Of a stretch of 37,799 bases of DNA, positions 22,206 through 30,454 are shown in pieces. This DNA comes from an uncultured Sutterella sp. GTDB taxonomy: Bacteria; Pseudomonadota; Gammaproteobacteria; Burkholderiales; Burkholderiaceae_F. The stretch's first letter is position 1. Each line of letters starts with the position of its first letter. The position numbers and the translations under genes are program-made. The stretch spans positions 1 through 37,799 of the forward strand of contig CASDQM010000036.1 of NCBI GenBank assembly GCA_949282745.1, read 5' to 3'. A model generated the notes under the pieces. The model did no database searches and was not told the DNA's origin. It worked only from the letters and a program-made list of their open reading frames with translations.

Positions 22206-24032
22206 ATGCCCGTCTCTTCATCTTTCGGCGTCCTTCGCCGCTTCCTCTTCACCGGCGCGGCCCTTCTGACGGCTCTGCCCGCCGCCGCGGCTCCCTTGCG
22301 GTTTGCCGCGATGGAAATGCCCAAGCCCGATCCGTGCCTTCCCTTCATTACGGAGACGCACGCGTGGCTCAACGAGAATTACCCCGAAGGCGCGACGTTT
22401 CGCTACTATTCGCTCGCCGACCTTGAGAAGGCCGTTCGCAACCGCGAGGTGGACGTCGTTCTGACGGAGGCGGGCGTGGCCGGGCGCCTTCGCTTTGACG
22501 GGGCTCGTCCCTTGTTCTCCGCCGTGTCGCAGCGGCACAAGGATCCGAAGAGAAGTCAGGGTTCGGTCTTCTTCGTTCGAGACGACTCGGCTGTTCAGAG
22601 CGTGGCGGACCTGCGGGGACGGAGTCTCTCGGCCACGACTCCCAACGACTTCACGGGCTTTCAGGTCGCCATGGGGGAACTCGTCCGCAGAAACTACAAC
22701 CCCGACGGGTTCTTCCGGAAAGTCCACTTCATCGGGACCGCCTCGAAAAAGTCCATGCAGGACGTGGTGAACGAAGTCGTGAACGGGAAGGCCGATGCGG
22801 GTGTCGTGCGAACCTGCTTTCTCGAAGACCTCGAGAGGATGACGGGAAAGTCCCTGCCGCTTCGAGTCGTCGAACCCCGGGACGATCCGACTTTCGCATG
22901 CAAACGCTCGACGGAGCTCTATCCGAACTGGACGATCTCTTCCGTCCCGTCCTTGCCCGCTTCTGAACTGCGGGAAGTCATGGCGCTTCTTCTTGCGATG
23001 CCGCCCACGAAGGATGGCATGTACTGGTCCGTCGCGTCCGACTTCAGTGCGGTCGACAAGCTTATGCAGGATCTCCACATCGGTCCCTACGAGGAACTTC
23101 GCGAGTGGACCTGGCGCCGCGTATGGGACGAGTACGGCATCTACATCATGGCCGTGTTCGCGGCCGTTGCGTTGGGGGCGCTTCATCAGTGGCGCACTTC
23201 GCATCTCCTCACCCGCCGCACGGAGGAACTGCAGGCGGCGTTTGACGAAAAGGTTGCTCTGCAGCATAAGATTCAAAACCAGGAGAGGCGCTTCGAGAAG
23301 CTGCAGCGCTCGACCGCCGTCGGACAGCTGTCGAACATGTTCGTGCACGAGTTGAAGCAGCCGTTGCAGACGATTTCCTGCTTCAGTCACGGATTGCTTC
23401 GCACCATGGAGACGGGAAAGGAGCATCCCGAACTGTTGCGTGAAGGGCTTGAGAAGATCGAAACCGAAGTGCATCACGCGGGCGAAATCATCGAGCGCGT
23501 TCGCAACTACGCCAAGGGGCGCGATGCGGAACGAAAGCCCTGCGACCTTCATGCCATCGCTTCGGAAACCGTCAAAACGCTGCGCCAGAAAGACCCGCGC
23601 GTGCAGTGGACCGTGTCGGGCGATGCGGTTCCCTTCGTCTTGCCGGCGGACGACCTCGAGTGCAGCTTCATTTTCCACTGCCTTCTGAAAAACGCGGCGG
23701 AAGCGTCCTGTGCCAACCGAGATGCCTCGCCCGCGGTGTCGGTGCGCTTTCACACCGACGAGAAGGGTTTTGAGATGGAAATCGTTGACTCGGGCGAGCG
23801 CTTGAGCGACGAAGACTTCGAGCGTCTGACGACGCCGCTCTCGAGTTCCAAGACGGACGGCATGGGGCTCGGCCTCACCGTCACGCGCTCGCTTCTCGAG
23901 AAATATCGGGCGACGCTGAAGTTCGAGCGGTTCGACCGGGGCGTTCGGACGATTTTGCAGTTCCCCGCGGACGCAGAAGGAAGGGAAGAAGAACAAGCAT
24001 CCAAGAACACGGAGGAAAAGGACCATGAATGA
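22206..24032 (+). CDS. TtrS-like sensor histidine kinase 2 with PhnD-type receptor (608 aa)
   Basis: Signal peptide (residues 1-28, cleavage after PAAAA), PhnD-like receptor at about 30-300, transmembrane helix about 310-327, HisKA with His381 (FVHELKQPLQT), and an ATPase domain with LLKNAAEAS and GMGLGLTVTRSLL. Receptor cysteines Cys204 (VRTCFLED) and Cys232 (FACKRSTELYPNW) match the other two kinases. I chose the ATG at 22206, where the signal peptide begins; 22152 is an upstream alternative, and GGGAGG lies about 12 nt before 22206. Its stop overlaps the next gene by 8 nt. It follows flavoprotein D in the same direction but after a terminator, so it probably has its own promoter. Confidence 0.9.
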   Translation: MPVSSSFGVLRRFLFTGAALLTALPAAAAPLRFAAMEMPKPDPCLPFITETHAWLNENYPEGATFRYYSLADLEKAVRNREVDVVLTEAGVAGRLRFDGARPLFSAVSQRHKDPKRSQGSVFFVRDDSAVQSVADLRGRSLSATTPNDFTGFQVAMGELVRRNYNPDGFFRKVHFIGTASKKSMQDVVNEVVNGKADAGVVRTCFLEDLERMTGKSLPLRVVEPRDDPTFACKRSTELYPNWTISSVPSLPASELREVMALLLAMPPTKDGMYWSVASDFSAVDKLMQDLHIGPYEELREWTWRRVWDEYGIYIMAVFAAVALGALHQWRTSHLLTRRTEELQAAFDEKVALQHKIQNQERRFEKLQRSTAVGQLSNMFVHELKQPLQTISCFSHGLLRTMETGKEHPELLREGLEKIETEVHHAGEIIERVRNYAKGRDAERKPCDLHAIASETVKTLRQKDPRVQWTVSGDAVPFVLPADDLECSFIFHCLLKNAAEASCANRDASPAVSVRFHTDEKGFEMEIVDSGERLSDEDFERLTTPLSSSKTDGMGLGLTVTRSLLEKYRATLKFERFDRGVRTILQFPADAEGREEEQASKNTEEKDHE

Positions 24033-24657
24033 CGTGCATTTTCTCGTGCGGGTGGTGGACGACGATCCATCGACGCTCGAAGGACTCGGTTTCATGCTTC
24101 GTTGCGAAGGCTATGAGGTGAAGACTTATCCGAGCGCAACGGAGTTCCTTCGCGATGACATGCCCTCGGTTCCGGGCTGCGTCATTCTTGACGTGCGCAT
24201 GCCCGACATGACGGGGCTCGAACTCTTTGCGGAATTGCGCCGCAGGCAGTACGGGCAGCCCGTCCTCTTTCTCACCGGACACGGCGACATTGAAATGGCC
24301 GTGCAGGCGCTCCACGACGGAGCGGCCGATTTTCTCGTGAAGCCCGTGGACGGCAGCAAATTGACGGAGGCGGTCGCCAAGGCGCTCGAAGCAAAGCGCC
24401 GCGTGGAGATGGGCTTGCCCGATCTCACGGAAATGCTCGATCGCTGGTCGAAACTCACGACCCGAGAAAAAGAGATCGTGCTCTGCGTCGGGCGAGGGTG
24501 GATGAACAAGACCATCGCCTGCGAGTACGACATTTCGATCCGCACGGTCGAAGCGCATCGGGCGTCGGCCCTTCGCAAGCTCGGTCTCACGACGCCCGCG
24601 CAGATAGCGGAGCTCATAGTGGAACTGCGTTCGCGCGGCTATTTGCCCAAGGCGTAA
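24025..24657 (+). CDS. FixJ/TtrR-type response regulator 2 (210 aa)
   Basis: Receiver domain with VVDDD (10-14), phospho-acceptor Asp56 (ILDVRMPDMTG), the Thr of LTGHGDIEM and the Lys of VKPVDG. A LuxR-type helix-turn-helix (LTTREKEIVLCV, NKTIACEYDISIRTVEAHR) forms the output. GGAGG lies just ahead of the ATG inside the kinase 3' end, so the pair is translationally coupled. Possible targets are flavoprotein D upstream and the E/F divergent pair downstream; the sequence alone does not decide. Confidence 0.94.
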   Translation: MNDVHFLVRVVDDDPSTLEGLGFMLRCEGYEVKTYPSATEFLRDDMPSVPGCVILDVRMPDMTGLELFAELRRRQYGQPVLFLTGHGDIEMAVQALHDGAADFLVKPVDGSKLTEAVAKALEAKRRVEMGLPDLTEMLDRWSKLTTREKEIVLCVGRGWMNKTIACEYDISIRTVEAHRASALRKLGLTTPAQIAELIVELRSRGYLPKA

Positions 24658-24673
24658 TCCCTGGGAATTTCCG

Positions 24674-24694
24674 CCGGGAGCTCCTTTCTCCCGG
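24674..24694 (+). terminator. weak hairpin after response regulator 2
   Basis: CCGGGAG (24674-24680) pairs with CTCCCGG (24688-24694) with a 7-nt loop. No T-run follows on the plus strand. Confidence 0.3.
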
Positions 24695-24703
24695 GGGGCG
24701 AAC

Positions 24704-24745
24704 CAAAAACAACCCCTGCCCGGCCACCAGTCCGAACAGGGGTTG
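24704..24745 (-). terminator. rho-independent terminator for flavoprotein E, minus strand
   Basis: CAACCCCTG (24710-24718) pairs perfectly with CAGGGGTTG (24737-24745). On the minus strand the stem ends in TTTTTGG. Confidence 0.8.
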
Positions 24746-24793
24746 GAAGTCTTCAGCGTCGTGCCGAAGGGCTCAAGGCGTCAGGCCCGGGTG

Positions 24794-26257
24794 TCAGGCC
24801 TTCGCGCGTTTGGCGGCTTCGCGGCCCGCGATGCGGCCGAAGACCACGCACTGGCTCAGAATGCCGCCGCCGTGATAGTCGTGGAAGTAGAGGTTCACGG
24901 TTTCGCCCGCCGCGTAGAGGTTCGGGATCACCGTTCCGTCGGCTTCGAGGACTCGGGCGCTCTTGTCGATGACGAGCCCGCCGTAGACCATCGTGATCGA
25001 AGGCGTGAGCGGGAAGAAGGCCCGCATCGGACGGTCCGGATCGATTTTCTCGGCGAGGGCGCGCTTGGGCGGCACGGCGTCGGGCGCGCTGCCGTCCTTA
25101 CGAACCGCGGCGTTGAAGTCGACGATCGTCTTGCGCAGGGCCGTTGCGGAGACGCCGATCTGAGCAGCCAGATCCTCGACGTTCTTCGCTTCGAAATAGC
25201 CGCCGCCCGCCTTCTTAAAGAGTTCGACGGACATGTTGATGCGCGGTTCGCTCTCCTGCTTTGCGGCGCTCCAGATGAGGGCCGCAGTCTGCGAGGGCTG
25301 CTGCAAAACGCCCTTGCCGAAGCTCGCGTAGCCGATCGATTCGTCTACGAAGCGCTGGCCCAGCAGATTGATGCCGAGACCATACGGCATGGCACGCGTG
25401 GGCGAGCCGTTTCCCTTGGGGCCGCGGTAGACGACGGGGAGGTGGAGCGATTCGACGCCCGCCATGCCGCGCGTTGCGGCACCGATTTCGGTCGCGAGCG
25501 CAATGCCGTCGCCCGTAATCCAGGGATTCCCGCGGACAAGGAGCCCCGCTCCGCCCGGGTGCGCTGCTTCAAGCATCGAACGGTTGGCGCTGTAGCCGCC
25601 CGTACCGAGAATGACGGCCTTGGCGAAGATGTCTTCGAGTCCCGCCCGAGTCTGCACACGGCAGCCGCAGACGGCGCCCTTGTCGTCGAGAAGGAGCGCC
25701 TTCGCCTTCGTGCGGTAGAGGGCCTTGCCGCCCTTCTTTTCAAAGACGCCGTGCAGCGTTTCAAGGAGCTTCGGCATGCCGCGGTACTGTCCCGGCGAAG
25801 CGATGCGAACGCCCAGGCGCCACGGATCGGAGCGCATCCACTTTTCAAACCCCGCGCCCATCGATTCGAGCCAGGCGATGTCGGTGCGGATGTTGTCACC
25901 CAAGACGGCGTAGAGGTCCGTGCGGCCGCCGCCCAAGGACTTCTTTGCGACGTCTTCGACAAAGGCGCGGCGAGCTTCTTCACTGTCGTTTTCCGGCATC
26001 ACGAAGGAGCCGAGACAGACGCGGGAATTGCCGCCGCGTAGCCCTCGTTCGGCCTTGTCGATGAGAAGTACTTCGGCGCCGTTGTCGAGCGCGGAGACCG
26101 CAGAGATGATGCCGGAGAGCCCCGAACCGATGACGAGCACGTCGGTTTTCGTTTCCTTCTTGGCTTTTCCCGTTCTCCAAGCGTAGGCGGGAAGCGTCGT
26201 GAGAAGGCCGCCGACCGCGGCGGCTGAAAGAAGTGTGCGTCGAGAATAGTTGGTCAT
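24794..26257 (-). CDS. Tat-exported flavoprotein E, TcuA-like FAD-dependent dehydrogenase/reductase (487 aa)
   Basis: Twin-arginine leader YSRRTLLSAAAVGG, FAD fold VIGSGLSG (residues 42-49), then LRGGNSRVCLG, which recalls the RGGNS motif of tricarballylate dehydrogenase TcuA. Later it has GTGGYSAN, TMVYGGLVID and LYAAGETVNLYFHDYHGGG. In place of the HGxxRxGGN of fumarate reductases it has the YFHDYHGGG segment, comparable to the YFNYPGG of TcuA-type enzymes as I recall them. The catalytic Arg position reads DESIGYA (Tyr). TcuA itself is cytosolic and oxidises tricarballylate, whereas this protein is exported, so the function may differ. The ATG at 26257 follows AAGGAG by 7 nt; the open frame upstream to 26431 is promoter DNA. 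It is divergent from flavoprotein F. Confidence 0.85.
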   Translation of the reverse strand: MTNYSRRTLLSAAAVGGLLTTLPAYAWRTGKAKKETKTDVLVIGSGLSGIISAVSALDNGAEVLLIDKAERGLRGGNSRVCLGSFVMPENDSEEARRAFVEDVAKKSLGGGRTDLYAVLGDNIRTDIAWLESMGAGFEKWMRSDPWRLGVRIASPGQYRGMPKLLETLHGVFEKKGGKALYRTKAKALLLDDKGAVCGCRVQTRAGLEDIFAKAVILGTGGYSANRSMLEAAHPGGAGLLVRGNPWITGDGIALATEIGAATRGMAGVESLHLPVVYRGPKGNGSPTRAMPYGLGINLLGQRFVDESIGYASFGKGVLQQPSQTAALIWSAAKQESEPRINMSVELFKKAGGGYFEAKNVEDLAAQIGVSATALRKTIVDFNAAVRKDGSAPDAVPPKRALAEKIDPDRPMRAFFPLTPSITMVYGGLVIDKSARVLEADGTVIPNLYAAGETVNLYFHDYHGGGILSQCVVFGRIAGREAAKRAKA

Positions 26258-26434
26258 GACAGTTCTCCTTCCACTGTGCAAACGGTCTGAGTGTAGCCCC
26301 GCGCAAGGGGAGCGGCCATAGTCATTTGTCCGAGGCGGGCTACGAACAAGGAGCTGTAATCCGGAATTGCGATTCGAGAATGAGCCCGCAGGGGAGGGGA
26401 CGAAAAAAGATTTGCACGACTCTTGACGCACTGC

Positions 26435-26452
26435 GGGCTACGTACGTAGTCC
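26435..26452. promoter_or_regulatory. near-perfect 18-bp palindrome overlapping a promoter between E and F
   Basis: GGGCTACGTACGTAGTCC has the perfect 12-bp core CTACGTACGTAG (26438-26449). A TTGACG box (26423-26428) lies just before it, so the palindrome would cover the -10 region. GCGGGCTACG occurs at 26433-26442 and again at 26335-26344, and an inverted relative GTAGCCCCGC at 26293-26302. The three copies look like sites for one regulator. Confidence 0.55.
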
Positions 26453-26536
26453 GGAGTAGTTCGTCCGTCTATGCTCGACTTCAGAAACGATGCGGGACCA
26501 TGCGTCGTTTCCCAACGAACCAAAAAGGAGTTTTGC

Positions 26537-28360
26537 ATGTCTGCGAAGATGAATCGCCGTCAACTCTTCGGCACGGGCGCCATGGCCGGTGCCGCTCTTT
26601 TCCTTCCTCAGGTTGCCTCCGCGGCGACGCCCTGCGCCGCCACGCCCAAAAAGTGGGACTTTGAAGCCGACGTCGTCGTGATCGGTGCGGGTGCCTGCGG
26701 CATGGTGTCCGCGATCCGCGCGGCCGAAGCCGGTGCCGACGTGCTCGTCGTCGACACCAACTACGACGTGGGCGGTCACGCCATTTTGTCCGCGGGCTCC
26801 ATCGCGCTCGGCGGCGGCACGGCCCTGCAGCTGAAGTACGGCATCAAGGACGATCCGGAAACCTATTTCCGCGACCTTACCGACTGGTCCGTGACGGAAA
26901 CGGACGGCATGCCCGACTACCGCTTCGTCGACCGCGACGTGCAGCATTCGCTCGCCTACAACGGCGCCGCGGTCTTTGACTTCCTCGCCAAGCACGGTCT
27001 GCCCTTCGAAGACGAAGCGCCCGACAACTTCCAGGCGAACCACGGCAGCGGCGTTTCCGCTCTGCGTTCCCACCACGTGAAGTGGGGCAAGGGTGTGGGC
27101 GGTCCGAGCCCCACGGGCACGAACGGCACGTCCGTCATGCGTCCTCTCGACGAAGCGGCCCGCAAGTTGAAGAACATTCGCTTCCTCTTCAACTATCACA
27201 TGGACCAGATTTTCCGCGAAGAACCGCTCTCCGGCCGTGTGCTCGGCATTGAAGCCCACTACACGCCGACGATTCTTCCGGGGCAGGATAAGCCCCTCGT
27301 GAGCTGGAAGACGGAAGGCAACATCGACTACCACGAACCCAAGGTCACGGTCCGCGCGAAGAAGGGCATCGTGATCGCGACGGGCGGCAACACCGGCAAC
27401 GTCGAATTCCGCCGCATGTTCGACCCGCGCCTCACGGAAGAATTCCAGCTGGGCGGCGGCGAATGGACGCCGCAGGACGGTTCGGGCGAACTCGCCGCCA
27501 TGGCGATCGGCGCTGCGCTCTGGGGTACGGTCAACCAGGCGATGAACCGCAACGGTGCGCTTCGCCGCGGTGCCTACGTTGGTACCCGCACGAGCTACTG
27601 CGCTTGGAAACCCCAAAGCCCGATCTGGGGCAAGGTCAAGGCCACGGGTCTCTTCATGGGCAACTGGCAGGACTGCATCGCCGTCAACCAGGCCGGTCGT
27701 CGCTTCTACAACGAAGTGAACGCCGCCTATCCGAACGGCACCTGCTACGGCTTCTATGACAAGGTCGGTGGTTACGTGCGCGGCGACTGGCGCAATTCTT
27801 CGAAGATCAAGCCGGTCTTCAAGAACTACATCGACGCCGCCATGGCCATGAACGAAGGCTCCGTCGGCCCCGACTGGTCTGCGGGTCCGCAGTGGGCGAT
27901 CTTCGACAGCGCCGCCATCAAGCGCGAACAGTGGAAGATCGACGAGACGACCGGTGAAGAAGGCTACTTCTTCGTCGCCGACACGCTCGACGAACTCCAG
28001 GAAAAGCTCACGCAGAATCCGTATCAGAAGTACAAGATGCCCAAGGGCCGTCTCGCCGAAACGGTGAAGCGCTACAACGAAATGGTCGAAAAGGGCGTCG
28101 ACGAAGACTTCGACAAGCCGAAACCCAAGTTCAAGATCGAAAAGGCTCCGTTCTATGCGGCCTGGTGCACGGTGTGCACGCACGACACGTATGCGGGTCT
28201 TCGCGTCAACGGCAAGAATCAGGTCGTCGACATGAAGGGTCAGGTGATCCCGGGTCTCTATTGCGGTGGCGAATCCGCCGGCGGTTGCGCGCAGCACGGC
28301 CTTGGCCGTTGCCTCACCGCGGGTTACATCATCGGCGGCGAAATCGTGAAGGAAGGCTGA
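26537..28360 (+). CDS. Tat-exported large flavoprotein F (607 aa), partnered with a tetraheme cytochrome
   Basis: Leader MNRRQLFGTGAMAGAALF, FAD fold VVVIGAGACG (residues 46-55), GGHAILSAGS, ATGGNTGN, and C-terminal GLYCGGESAGG. It is about 110 residues longer than the other reductases here, with insertions between 120 and 350 (for example HHVKWGKGVGG and LGGGEWTPQDG). The canonical motifs are replaced: TVCTHDTYAGLRVN instead of HHTMGG, and CAQHGLGRCLTAG instead of HGxNRLGGN. The substrate is unlikely to be fumarate. The ATG at 26537 follows AAAGGAG. The downstream cytochrome (28428) is 67 bp away in the same direction, so F with this cytochrome resembles a split flavocytochrome c. Family assignment is firm, substrate unknown. 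Confidence 0.87.
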   Translation: MSAKMNRRQLFGTGAMAGAALFLPQVASAATPCAATPKKWDFEADVVVIGAGACGMVSAIRAAEAGADVLVVDTNYDVGGHAILSAGSIALGGGTALQLKYGIKDDPETYFRDLTDWSVTETDGMPDYRFVDRDVQHSLAYNGAAVFDFLAKHGLPFEDEAPDNFQANHGSGVSALRSHHVKWGKGVGGPSPTGTNGTSVMRPLDEAARKLKNIRFLFNYHMDQIFREEPLSGRVLGIEAHYTPTILPGQDKPLVSWKTEGNIDYHEPKVTVRAKKGIVIATGGNTGNVEFRRMFDPRLTEEFQLGGGEWTPQDGSGELAAMAIGAALWGTVNQAMNRNGALRRGAYVGTRTSYCAWKPQSPIWGKVKATGLFMGNWQDCIAVNQAGRRFYNEVNAAYPNGTCYGFYDKVGGYVRGDWRNSSKIKPVFKNYIDAAMAMNEGSVGPDWSAGPQWAIFDSAAIKREQWKIDETTGEEGYFFVADTLDELQEKLTQNPYQKYKMPKGRLAETVKRYNEMVEKGVDEDFDKPKPKFKIEKAPFYAAWCTVCTHDTYAGLRVNGKNQVVDMKGQVIPGLYCGGESAGGCAQHGLGRCLTAGYIIGGEIVKEG

Positions 28361-28385
28361 TTCCTCTCGGCTAAGCCGTAAACGG

Positions 28386-28410
28386 GCCCCGCTTCGGCGG
28401 GGCTCTTTTT
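28386..28410 (+). terminator. strong terminator inside the flavoprotein F-cytochrome operon
   Basis: GCCCCGC (28386-28392), TTCG tetraloop, GCGGGGC (28397-28403), then TCTTTTT. It lies between F and the cytochrome gene, whose ATG is only 17 nt beyond. No separate promoter fits between them, so it probably reduces but does not abolish cytochrome transcription. Confidence 0.85.
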
Positions 28411-28427
28411 GCGAAAGGAGACGAAAA

Positions 28428-28778
28428 ATGAAATTTCTGCGTACGTTGGTCGCTACGGCTCTCGCGGTGGCCGTGGCCATGCCTCTCGCCGTGCAGGCGG
28501 CCGAACTCGGTGCCGACCGTCACGCCAAAGTGGGCGTCAAATGCGAAGCCTGTCACGGCACGGACAAGGCAAATCCCAAGACGCCCGACTTTGCGACCTG
28601 CACGGGTTGTCACAAGGTCGACGCGCTCGTTGAAAAGACGAAGGGCGTCAAGCCCACGAATCCGCACGTCTCGCCCCACTACGGAACGGAACTCGACTGC
28701 ACGAACTGCCACATGATGCACAGTGAGTCGCAGGACTTCTGCGCGCAGTGCCACAACTTTAAGTATCAGGTGCCGTAA
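28428..28778 (+). CDS. periplasmic tetraheme cytochrome c (116 aa)
   Basis: Signal peptide (residues 1-24, cleavage after VQA), then a 92-residue mature domain with four haem c sites CEACH (39-43), CTGCH (58-62), CTNCH (91-95) and CAQCH (105-109), plus extra His residues (for example 32, 80, 84, 98) for distal ligation. Size and spacing match the small tetraheme cytochromes and the haem domain of Shewanella-type flavocytochrome c. Its expected role is to carry electrons from a membrane quinol dehydrogenase to periplasmic flavoprotein reductases. It is the only multihaem gene in the window, directly after flavoprotein F. GAAAGGAG precedes the ATG by 8 nt. No CymA/NapC-type quinol oxidase is present here. 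Confidence 0.95.
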   Translation: MKFLRTLVATALAVAVAMPLAVQAAELGADRHAKVGVKCEACHGTDKANPKTPDFATCTGCHKVDALVEKTKGVKPTNPHVSPHYGTELDCTNCHMMHSESQDFCAQCHNFKYQVP

Positions 28779-28857
28779 CTGTCTCCCGACCGGTGGACGT
28801 GACTGTTCGCCCCGGAGCCCAAATTGGCTCTCGGACGGTGGTTTCGTAGAAACGTAG

Positions 28858-28890
28858 CGCCCCGAAAGGTTCGTCCCTTCGGGGCGTTGC
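28858..28890 (+). terminator. terminator after the cytochrome gene
   Basis: CGCCCCGAA (28858-28866) pairs with TTCGGGGCG (28878-28886), followed by a T-rich tail (TTGCTTCACTTCTTT). Confidence 0.6.
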
Positions 28891-29158
28891 TTCACTTCTT
28901 TCGTCAGGGGAGAAACGCTTCGCCCCATTGAAACTGTTTCGACCATTCCACCACACAGCTGTCGTTGCAAAGCACGCTGGTCGTAGACCGGTAGACAAAG
29001 GGAGATTTCGAAGCGATTGGGTGGTTAGTGACCGAATGTTCAAGGGAGGGCCGACGGGTTCGGGATAACGATCTCTTCCGTCGGGAGGAGGCTTCGTCAT
29101 AATGCAGAGAAATGCGGGCATTGCCGCTTTGCCACCCGATTTCTTCGAGAGATTTCCC
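28891..29158. other. upstream region of the ammonia-lyase gene
   Basis: No gene is seen. GGGAGGAGG (29082-29090) and CATAAT (29098-29103) lie here. The former could be a ribosome site for an ATG at 29102 and the latter a -10 box, which would exclude that ATG as the start. Confidence 0.4.
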
Positions 29159-30361
29159 ATGACCGACCTGCAGCTCTTCCACCAAACGCTTCCCGCGAAC
29201 CCGAAGAATCCCGACGTTCCCCTCTACAACGCCGAAACCGCGGCGGCCGTGCGGGCCTTTCACCGCACGATGCCCGACTACGAACCGACGCCTCTTGCGC
29301 ATTTGCCTTCGCTAGCCCGTGAACTCGGCGTGAAGGATATCTTCGTGAAGGACGAAGGAAAACGTTTCGGGCTCAAAGCCTTCAAGGCCCTGGGCGGGAG
29401 CTGGTGCATTGCGTTCCTTCTTGCCGAGGAGTTGGGGATGGAGCGTCCGGACTTCGGAGTGCTCACGGCTCCCGAAACCCTGAAGCGTTTGGGTGAGCGC
29501 ACCTTCTCGACGGCGACCGACGGCAACCACGGCATGGGCGTCACCTGGACGGCGATGAAACTCGGACAAAAGGCGGTGATCTACATGCCCAAGGGCAGTT
29601 CCCGGGAACGCGTGGAGCGCATCCGGAGGACCGGCGCCACGGTGCACGTCACCGATGTCAACTACGATGCGACGGTGGAGCTCGCGAAGGCCACGGCCGA
29701 GAAAAACGGCTGGACCTATGTGCAGGATACCGACCGCCCGGGCTACGTCGACATTCCGAAGCGTCTGATGGCCGGATACATGACGATGGCCCAGGAGGCG
29801 ATTGAAGAAATGAAGGATAAGGGCGTTCCTCCGACGCACGTCTTCCTGCAGGCGGGTGTGGGGTCGATGGCGGCGGCCGTGGCGGCGTACTTGACGAACG
29901 TCTTCAAGGACTGTCCGCCCAAGTTGGTGATCGTGGAGGCGGAGGCGGCGGATTGCCTGCACAAGACCGTGGCTGCGCAGGACGGAAAGATTCACATCGC
30001 CGAAGGGGATCTCGCCACCATGATGGCGGGGCTGGCCTGCGGGGAGCCCTGCTGCACGGCGCTTTCGATGCTTGAAGAGACGGCGGAGAACTTTGTCACG
30101 ATCACGGACCGCGTGGCGGCCCGCGCCATGCGCATGCTCGGCAACCCCTTGCCCGGGGACGACCGCGTCGTGTCGGGTGAGAGCGGCGCGTCGGGGTTCG
30201 GGGCGTTCGTGGAACTCGTGCGTGATGGTTCGCCCGAAGAGTGGCGGGAGACCGTGGGACTCGACGAAAACGCCGTGGTGCTCTGCTTCTCGACCGAGGC
30301 CGATACGGACCAAGGGAACTACCGGCGCGTGGTGTGGGAGGGGGTGCCGTCGAGCGAGTGA
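29159..30361 (+). CDS. dpaL: diaminopropionate ammonia-lyase (400 aa)
   Basis: PLP-dependent enzyme converting 2,3-diaminopropionate to pyruvate and two ammonia, homologous to E. coli YgeX. The cofactor Lys lies in KRFGLKAFKALGG (Lys76 by alignment with YgeX RFGLNAFK). STATDGNHGMGVTW and the Gly-rich loop LQAGVGSMAA bind PLP phosphate. GEPCCTALSML and SGESGASGFGA are further family motifs. The start at 29159 gives 400 residues, close to YgeX; an ATG at 29102 would add 19 unusual residues but has a better ribosome site. It is cytoplasmic, with no partner genes alongside. Its last 76 codons are duplicated downstream (30581-30808). Confidence 0.93.
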   Translation: MTDLQLFHQTLPANPKNPDVPLYNAETAAAVRAFHRTMPDYEPTPLAHLPSLARELGVKDIFVKDEGKRFGLKAFKALGGSWCIAFLLAEELGMERPDFGVLTAPETLKRLGERTFSTATDGNHGMGVTWTAMKLGQKAVIYMPKGSSRERVERIRRTGATVHVTDVNYDATVELAKATAEKNGWTYVQDTDRPGYVDIPKRLMAGYMTMAQEAIEEMKDKGVPPTHVFLQAGVGSMAAAVAAYLTNVFKDCPPKLVIVEAEAADCLHKTVAAQDGKIHIAEGDLATMMAGLACGEPCCTALSMLEETAENFVTITDRVAARAMRMLGNPLPGDDRVVSGESGASGFGAFVELVRDGSPEEWRETVGLDENAVVLCFSTEADTDQGNYRRVVWEGVPSSE

Positions 30362-30380
30362 CGGCAGAGAGCGGGGCGGT
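30134..30380 (+). repeat. direct repeat, first copy (3' end of dpaL)
   Basis: 247 bp covering the dpaL C-terminal region, its stop and 19 bp beyond. It matches 30581-30827 with no length change and scattered, mostly synonymous differences. Confidence 0.88.
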
Positions 30381-30454
30381 CACGCAGAAAGAGCCGTCTC
30401 GGCTTCAGAGGACATCAAGAACATCTATGAGGGTGGCGAGCTTGTCGAAGCGGC

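Noticed and set aside
28428-28778. Interpretation as a nitrate/TMAO-type NapC cytochrome
   Set aside because: It has a cleavable signal peptide and no membrane anchor, and is too small; it fits the soluble small tetraheme cytochrome class.
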